From: Mucidula mucida | Lineage: Eukaryota > Basidiomycota > Agaricomycetes > Agaricales > Physalacriaceae | Assembly: GCA_015501055.1 (NCBI GenBank) | Contig: JADNYV010000119.1 | Location: 1-64,000, forward strand | Length of the DNA stretch: 64,000 nt | Reading direction: 5' to 3' | Part shown: positions 58,181-64,000 of the stretch, one piece after another | How the letters are laid out: the number at the start of each line of letters is the position of its first letter | Numbering within the stretch: position 1 is the stretch's first letter | Position numbers and translations under genes: made by a program | The notes under the pieces: model-generated | Databases searched by the model: none | What the model saw: only the letters and a program-made list of their open reading frames with translations | Told to the model about the DNA's origin: nothing

Positions 58181-60702
58181 GCATCCTGCGGGCGGGCGGG
58201 CAGATTCGATATCAAAATGAGGGTGCTCTTATTTACAGTATAAGAGGAGGACGTGGGGGTTGTGGAGGACGTGGCTAGATGCACCGGTGAGAACAAGCAT
58301 CCGTGCCACATGCAATTGATGCTGATCAGTGCACCGCCTTCAGTGGAATGCCATACGTTGATTAGCGCGAAAGGAATCACGCAATGACGGCTCAGGGTGT
58401 AATGCAGATAGAGGATCGTTACAAGAGCAAGATCAGAGCAAGATGTAAAGGAGCACCTCGTTCGTGTTGGTTATTGTCAAGCCTTGTTTGGCTCTGTTCA
58501 TTATATGATCAAGATTCGACTTTCGTTGCACTGGATCTCACGCGAAGGGTGATGATGGGAGTATAATGAATTCGGTTGATGTGCTTCGCCTCCAGCTGTC
58601 TTCCCGCCTTCTTTCCTTGGCCTTCGGGTCCTTTGGCGCCTTCCCTGCCTGAACTACCTATCCCATCGCCGTGCCTTTTGCTGAAGCGCTGTCATTACTT
58701 CACACCTTACACTATCTAACAACGAGTGAATTGGACGTCTGCATGAGACGCATGTCGCGTTGATACCAACAACATCACCGCGTCTATCCTACCAGTTGTC
58801 GTACGCTTCTCCCGCTGTCAACGTCCCTCCATCACGCCCGCAGGGGCACCACAAAAGTGCCGTGGCCGCTACCGTGCTACCGTGCACGCTACCGTTACCG
58901 CGGCCGCTACCGTGCATCATTACCGTGCATCACTGCCGTGATGGACCCTGTTACGTTACGCAGACGTGGTCACACTGTGACTTGAAAGCGTAACGCTGCT
59001 ATGGAGCGATCGCGTCTTGCCTCTCGTCCATGACCATCCATCACGACGAGCCTAGTAAACCATGAATATATATAGTTTCCTTCTTCGCTAACTTGTGGTG
59101 CATCTGGCATAACCGCCACAGATCTCAATATGAGACTCCATTATTGTTCCCCCAATTTCTCCTTGGGCGACTCGCATTCTCGGCATGCAGGATCATTGGA
59201 CATTGAAGAATTTGGTGCATGTATCGGTTTGCATTATAGTGTCCAGTCATTTATTTTCCGCATCACAGTAAATTCGGGCGCCAGATGGCTTCCTCAAGCT
59301 AGCCTTCATCCCGACAAGAATTTGGTCTTGTCCTCCCTCCTCAACAAGCTTGGTCCTGTCCTCGCCTTTACCTTCATCCCGGCAAGTACAGTGTTGTCTA
59401 CACCCTCCTCTTTCTCCCTCTTCACACAATGGTCTTTCTCCCCTTTCAACACCAAGCACAACTACAGCCCTACTCATCATCTTCGTTATGCTTGCACTCG
59501 CGAACGGCGCGGCTATCCCGCGAGGTCAAACCACGTCCCACATGGAATGCGGCTCTCCGCTCTGAGCGCAATACCAGGCGGGCGTATGGGTTGGATAGAC
59601 ATCCTCACAGTTAAACTAGGCCTGTTTCCCAACTATGCGGGTGGGTTGAACTCATATTCGACTGCAGTGCCATATTTGTACACACTGTCCTCTTATGTTA
59701 CCGTTTCGCTGCTGAGACTCACGAGTCACGGTAATCCTGTCTTGCGCACACGGGTTCGCTGAGCGCTCTCAAGAGGTGCAGCTATTTTCACAGAGGTCGC
59801 TCTCACACGACCTGTGTTCGTCTTCACCTGATTGATGCCGGCTCTTCCACTGACAGTAATCCTGTCGTTCATTGTCTGTGAGGTGAACAAATGTCATGAG
59901 GCCGAGTCCGCCTCGTGCACAATCTGCATTGATATTTACAGCTATATATACAGTACCTGCGGCATTCTACGACTGGTACAAAAAGATCTAGTACTATTCA
60001 AGTCATTACGTGCACTCAGCCCTAACAGTAGCGGTGGTGAATAAAAAAGTGGGACGCAAGAATTAAAGGGAATTCGTAGTGTTAGGAATGATAAAGGTGT
60101 ACGTAGGGTCCGGATTGAATCCAACAAGTCCACTAGGAGCATTTCCGACGATTAGAAGGATGGAGCTGAGATTTCTTCTGAAATTCAGCGTACCAAACAG
60201 TGGTGATATACCTGAAAGCACCTGGTCATTGCTGTACTGACAGTGCCCGATTAACGAGTATAACGTGTACAACAAGAAAGTCAGACGGTAACGCCGGTGT
60301 AACACGCACCTGTCACAACCGTGAGCACTACCGTGTCAGTGCTGTGCGATTACCGTGCTACCGTGCAACCGTGCTCGCAGTAGAGATCACCACAAGTCGG
60401 GCGAATCCGCGAGTAACTCGTGATTCAGCTCGCCTCGGGCATCTCGGTGATCGGATTCGACCCGACTCGCGAGCCTAAGAAACTCGAGTCTGCCAAGAGT
60501 CTCGCACACAGGTTTCAGAACATCCCGACTCGCGGCGAGTACTCGCCCATTCGTCTACTTATGTTCTTCTATGCAATCCGCTGACATGTCTACCTACATT
60601 ATGCCTTCTCATATGCCTTATACTTAGAAATATCAATTGTTTTATGATTTTTTACTATGTATCGTAAGATTCGGCGAGTACTCGCGAGTTGATTCGCGAG
60701 TA
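58181..60702. other. Gene-poor region with ACCGTG-rich blocks
   Basis: No supported gene. ACCGTG words cluster at 58860-58945 and 60340-60376, often as CGCTACCGTGC. An open plus-strand frame at 59130-59762 has no motif and is Ser/Leu-rich. From about 60380 the DNA is rich in CGAGT/ACTCG words. Confidence 0.4.
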
Positions 60703-60946
60703 CTGTAGTGTTTCGACCGCAAATTCACATAACGGGTCACGGGGGTCTTTGAAGTGAAGCTATATATACATCATAACGGGTCACGGACCACTTTGGTCAG
60801 GCACGAGCCTCCAAATAAGGAAATTTCAGGTCCCGCTATAAGCGGAACTGTCCAAAAAAGGCAATTTAAGGGTCTGTGAAGCTGTTTGCTGTAACTTCAG
60901 ACCATAATGGGTCACAGGCTGTGAAGTTACGGTCGAAACGCTACAG
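60703..60946. mobile_element. 244-bp MITE with TA flanks
   Basis: Ends at 60703 and 60946 are inverted copies: both read CTGTAG, T or C, GTTTCGACCG inward and stay similar for about 27 nt. TA stands on both sides (60701-60702 and 60947-60948), and removing the element restores a CGAG-TA-CTCG palindrome, consistent with insertion at TA as in Tc1/mariner-type elements. Inside, ATAACGGGTCACGG occurs twice (about 60731 and 60774) and a variant occurs a third time. No coding capacity. Confidence 0.8.
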
Positions 60947-61104
60947 TACTCGCTGAACTCGTGTGACTCGACTCGTTCGAACTCGAGTCACTAAGACTCG
61001 AGTCACATGACGAGTGATGAACACTAGTTTAGGGTCACGAGTACTTGCCCGGCGAGTGCCGAGTCAACTCGAGTAAGTACTCGTGGTGCTCTCTAGCTCG
61101 CAGT

Positions 61105-61446
61105 ACACCCGCTACCGTGCGTGACGTAAGTGTACCGTGGCCGCTACCGTGCAGACGACCGTGACCGCTGCCGTGAGTACCGTGCGACCGTGGCCCGTGC
61201 AGGGTCTACCGTGCGCACGCTAGCGGCGACCAGAAAAACTTTGCTCATTCTCGGTGATTCTTGGTCTGACCACACAAAGTTCTGTTACAGAGATGTGTTC
61301 ATTGATACATGTTATAGCCGACGCATAACTCGTCCGCTCGAAAGTAGATGCTCCTGCGGACGTGGAAGGTGGCGCAACTTAGGCTGTGGCTGTGCTACCG
61401 TGCGGCCGTGAGCCGCTACCGTGCATGCACGGTAGCGGCCACGGCC
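61105..61446. repeat. ACCGTG-rich block ending in a long palindrome
   Basis: Dense ACCGTG/GGCCGC words at 61105-61210 and 61389-61446. Bases 61412-61439 form a perfect 28-nt palindrome centred on TGCA. Allowing one extra A at 61411, the palindrome extends to 61404-61446. Confidence 0.75.
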
Positions 61447-62154
61447 AAATTGCGGGGCCGCGCCCGCAGTACTTTGACTCAGTCCATTTCTCCATGCCGG
61501 GATTAGCATCGACACTTCCTGATTGTAGCGCACATAATCCCAGCTTAGAGGCGCTGATACGTCCTCGAAGTATAACCAATGACTTATTTCCTCGATCTCT
61601 AAAGGTAGGTTTTCAGTCTGAGTACCTCGGTTTCCGACACCAACACTGACGGACATCAAGCCAGAACCTAGCCAGAACCTCGTTTGCATGTCGAATTCAG
61701 CCACATCCCATTCACTAGATAGGCAGCCCCCTTCCAGAGAGTAGTACGCGTGAACTGAACGGTTCAAGCTTTATCTGCCATCCGTCCTCAACGAGTTCAG
61801 TCCTATGCAGCCGCTCTATTTGTCCTGAATTACACGTTAACCACAGCAAAGCATAAAATGCCGAAGGAAGCAAGTGGTTTCCGAAGTAAACCGAACAACC
61901 GCCCCATGAATCCAGGATCGTACTCTGAACGATTAATGAGGTACGCGCTATTAGCTAGAAAGCGCGTCAGTTTCCCGTAAATAAATCGAAGAAGATGCCG
62001 AATTCACCTGAAGTACATGCGACGACTGTGCTCAAAGTCATTCGATATGAAAGTTCCCGCACGGTAGGTAGTTGGTTGTTATTCTGACAGCGTGTTTGGC
62101 AGTGCGGCAGCTGTGGCGTGCAATTGACTCACCAGTTCCAAGGTCGTCGTTATA
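61447..62154. other. Intergenic stretch
   Basis: Lies downstream of the 62155 gene. No supported gene. Confidence 0.3.
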
Positions 62155-63312
62155 TCATTGTCGTGTACGAGAACAATCACGAGCTTCGGAGCCTGTTAAA
62201 CGTTCAACAACCAACGAAGCGGGATTGACAAAGCACAAACTGATTGGTGAATAAGCTGATTTATCGCCAATGAAGGATGAAAAGTCTAAACAACACGGAT
62301 AAGCGCTTTGAAATAAACGCCGTCGATTACATACCGGAAATCGTTGCTCATAAGACTTAACTGGAGGCTGAAACGCCGGTGGAAGAAATGAAAACCTATT
62401 CGAAGGCTTTTCATACATCTTCTTCACATACGGAAGGTCCAAGAACAGCGACGGCTTCAAGGATATATGAAATGCGCGAAACGCTAGACAGTGCCGGTCA
62501 ACGGTAGTCTCTCTACTATCGTCTTCGCCTTCCTGATGCGATCGCACATTCCCCTGAAAAGCATCATTCCGGCGGAATACTTGTGAATCGCCAGAAACCG
62601 TCATGTCGATGTCTATGGAGAAGCTTCCGAGGTCGGCGTTGTTATCCATATAAAACGCAGAGGCCCAGTAACGCGTCTTTTCGCACCCGGTGACGAGGCA
62701 CATGAGCCCGTTTGTCCAATCGGACCCAAGTCCGCCGGACACGTACTCATGCCAGTGGATGCCGTGCTGAAGCGCAAAGTCGCGTAACTTGAGTAATCCC
62801 GAAGGAGTACATTCGTAGGAGGCGCCTCCTAAAGGGAGAGCGAAAATAGCGCCCTCACTTGCCGTGCTTGTGACTCTCAGCTTGTGGGGCGCGTCTCTGA
62901 ATAATCGGCATATAAGTACAAGAGACGCGCGTCTATGGTGGTATAACACACACAGATGTTCGGTGATGAAAGGCTCACTGCAGAAAATGCTGCATGGAGG
63001 AAAGCGTTCAGGATTAACGCTAATATCCGTAGCCGCGTCCAGAACCAAATGCTGGAAACCACGCGGTCCACGAATGTTGCGTAGATCGTCTGACGGAAGA
63101 GTGACATTCCAGAGATAGCTAACGTACCCTTTCGGGGAGCGTAAGATTAGGTCGCCTATGAGCATCCCTTTGGGCCAGTAGCCGTCCCCAATCGTGCCGT
63201 CCCGCCTGAGTGCCATCCGTGGGGATGGCTCCCAAAGAGCGTTTCCTTTTGACGTTGGATAGAATATGCGGGTAAAGTCGTCGCTGGGTTGGAAGTAACC
63301 GTATTTTGGCAT
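62155..63312 (-). CDS. Conserved mushroom protein of unknown function
   Basis: Single open frame of 385 residues, starting at 63312 (MPKYGYFQPSDDFTRIFYPT). The first part has repeated short motifs around aromatic residues (FTRIFYPTSKGNALWEP, GDLILRSPKGYVSYLWNV), then NPERFPPCSIFCSEPFITEH. This resembles a family of orphan proteins I recall from mushroom genomes with FYP and ERFPP motifs, but no function is known. No membrane segment or signal peptide is evident. Basic residues increase toward the C terminus (CNRRRLFQ). The final 60 residues are less family-like, so an intron or frameshift near 62340 is possible. Confidence 0.55.
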   Translation of the reverse strand: MPKYGYFQPSDDFTRIFYPTSKGNALWEPSPRMALRRDGTIGDGYWPKGMLIGDLILRSPKGYVSYLWNVTLPSDDLRNIRGPRGFQHLVLDAATDISVNPERFPPCSIFCSEPFITEHLCVLYHHRRASLVLICRLFRDAPHKLRVTSTASEGAIFALPLGGASYECTPSGLLKLRDFALQHGIHWHEYVSGGLGSDWTNGLMCLVTGCEKTRYWASAFYMDNNADLGSFSIDIDMTVSGDSQVFRRNDAFQGNVRSHQEGEDDSRETTVDRHCLAFRAFHISLKPSLFLDLPYVKKMYEKPSNRFSFLPPAFQPPVKSYEQRFPVCNRRRLFQSAYPCCLDFSSFIGDKSAYSPISLCFVNPASLVVERLTGSEARDCSRTRQ

Positions 63313-64000
63313 GGGAGAGGAAACGAAAGAGTGTTGATGATGCCGTGATGATGGTTGATGCCGCCACTGTTCTCACGATACACATTACCAGTAGCGTGAC
63401 TTGGTGGTACAGGAGATGAGCCGAAGGGGTACTGTATCAATATCAAAAAAATTGTGACGTCTCTTGTACTAGTCGTTCCTTGATTACTTACATTGTGAAG
63501 TCTTCAATCGTACCAAGAGAACCAGGAGCGAGGGAGCTTTAGAGGCTAATCTCCTTCGTAGTATCCTGCCGTAGTAGACATCCGTACGAGGCACAACAGG
63601 TAGTCGTTGAATAAGAAATGATCATGAGAAGAGAAACAAAAGTTAAGTATTTTCGATTGAAGACCTTGCGTGGACGATAAAGTAGAGGCATCTGTGGGAT
63701 CAGGCATGGACCGATACATGAAATGGCTCCGCCCTGATAGATTCCAAAGATCATCCGGAAATCAGGCGAGGCGCGCAAGTTCTTTTGAGGAGGCAAGTGC
63801 AGCTACTTCAAAGGCTGTACATGCTCATCATCATGGTTGCCTTGGACACGCGTAATATCTAATTGGATCGGTGGGCGATGCCAGAATGGATTCTCTGTAC
63901 TGATGAGTCGCGTCTGTTTGTTTAGACTTTGCCTGACAGAAACATGGGCGGTGATGCCTAGATTCGGTGATAGTGGGTATGTGTCAATGATAGTAACATC
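63313..64000. other. Upstream region and window end
   Basis: No supported gene. A minus-strand frame at 63539-63796 is open but unassigned. Confidence 0.3.

Noticed and set aside
59130..59762. 210-residue plus-strand frame in the gene-poor region
   Set aside because: No motif, no splice support, surrounded by repeats; coding not supported.

Overview
The window is nuclear DNA of a mushroom-forming basidiomycete (Agaricomycetes). Most genes carry several 45-65 nt introns. Several families are typical of that class: DUF6535 membrane proteins, DUF7918 proteins, expanded TKL kinases, a MYND-finger protein, an F-box protein, a glycopeptide-type secreted protein and a Plavaka-type transposase remnant. 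Gene models were built by eye from reading frames, splice sites and family motifs, so exon edges are inferences. No species is claimed.

Layout. 0-9 kb: transposase tail, a small secreted protein, and two tandem DUF7918 genes separated by a 1.4 kb inverted-repeat element. 9-13.7 kb: an HSP20-like protein, a UPF0014/FetB-type membrane protein and a Skn7-type regulator (HSF DNA-binding domain, coiled coil and response-regulator receiver). 14.2-26.4 kb: a two-gene segment (DUF6535 gene plus a lineage-specific gene) present twice in direct order. The first copy keeps the DUF6535 gene but has its second gene broken by an inversion. The second copy has the reverse fate: stop codons in DUF6535 but an intact second gene. 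26.8-28 kb: a probable third member of the second family. 28-36 kb: a divergent array of a 30-35 nt hairpin motif, interrupted by a mitochondrial dicarboxylate carrier gene. 36-40 kb: an F-box protein and a secreted isochorismatase-like hydrolase. 40.6-42.7 kb: a TKL kinase whose tail carries seven regularly spaced PAM2-like motifs. 45-52 kb: a MITE, an intron-containing tRNA-Thr gene with two degraded relatives, and the divergent ribosomal protein pair RPS22/RPS17. 52.7-58.2 kb: a MYND-finger protein and a 12-exon gene that reads as a TKL kinase fused to a degenerate MAPKKK-like domain. 58.7-62 kb: gene-poor DNA with ACCGTG-rich blocks, CGAGT-rich DNA, a TA-flanked MITE and a long palindrome. 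62.2-63.3 kb: a conserved protein of unknown function.

Core functions (translation, mitochondrial exchange, stress signalling) sit beside fast-evolving, duplicated, lineage-specific genes. The observations most worth following are the PAM2-repeat kinase, the dual-kinase fusion with a CFG in place of DFG, the covarying hairpin array and the reciprocal decay of the duplicated two-gene segment.
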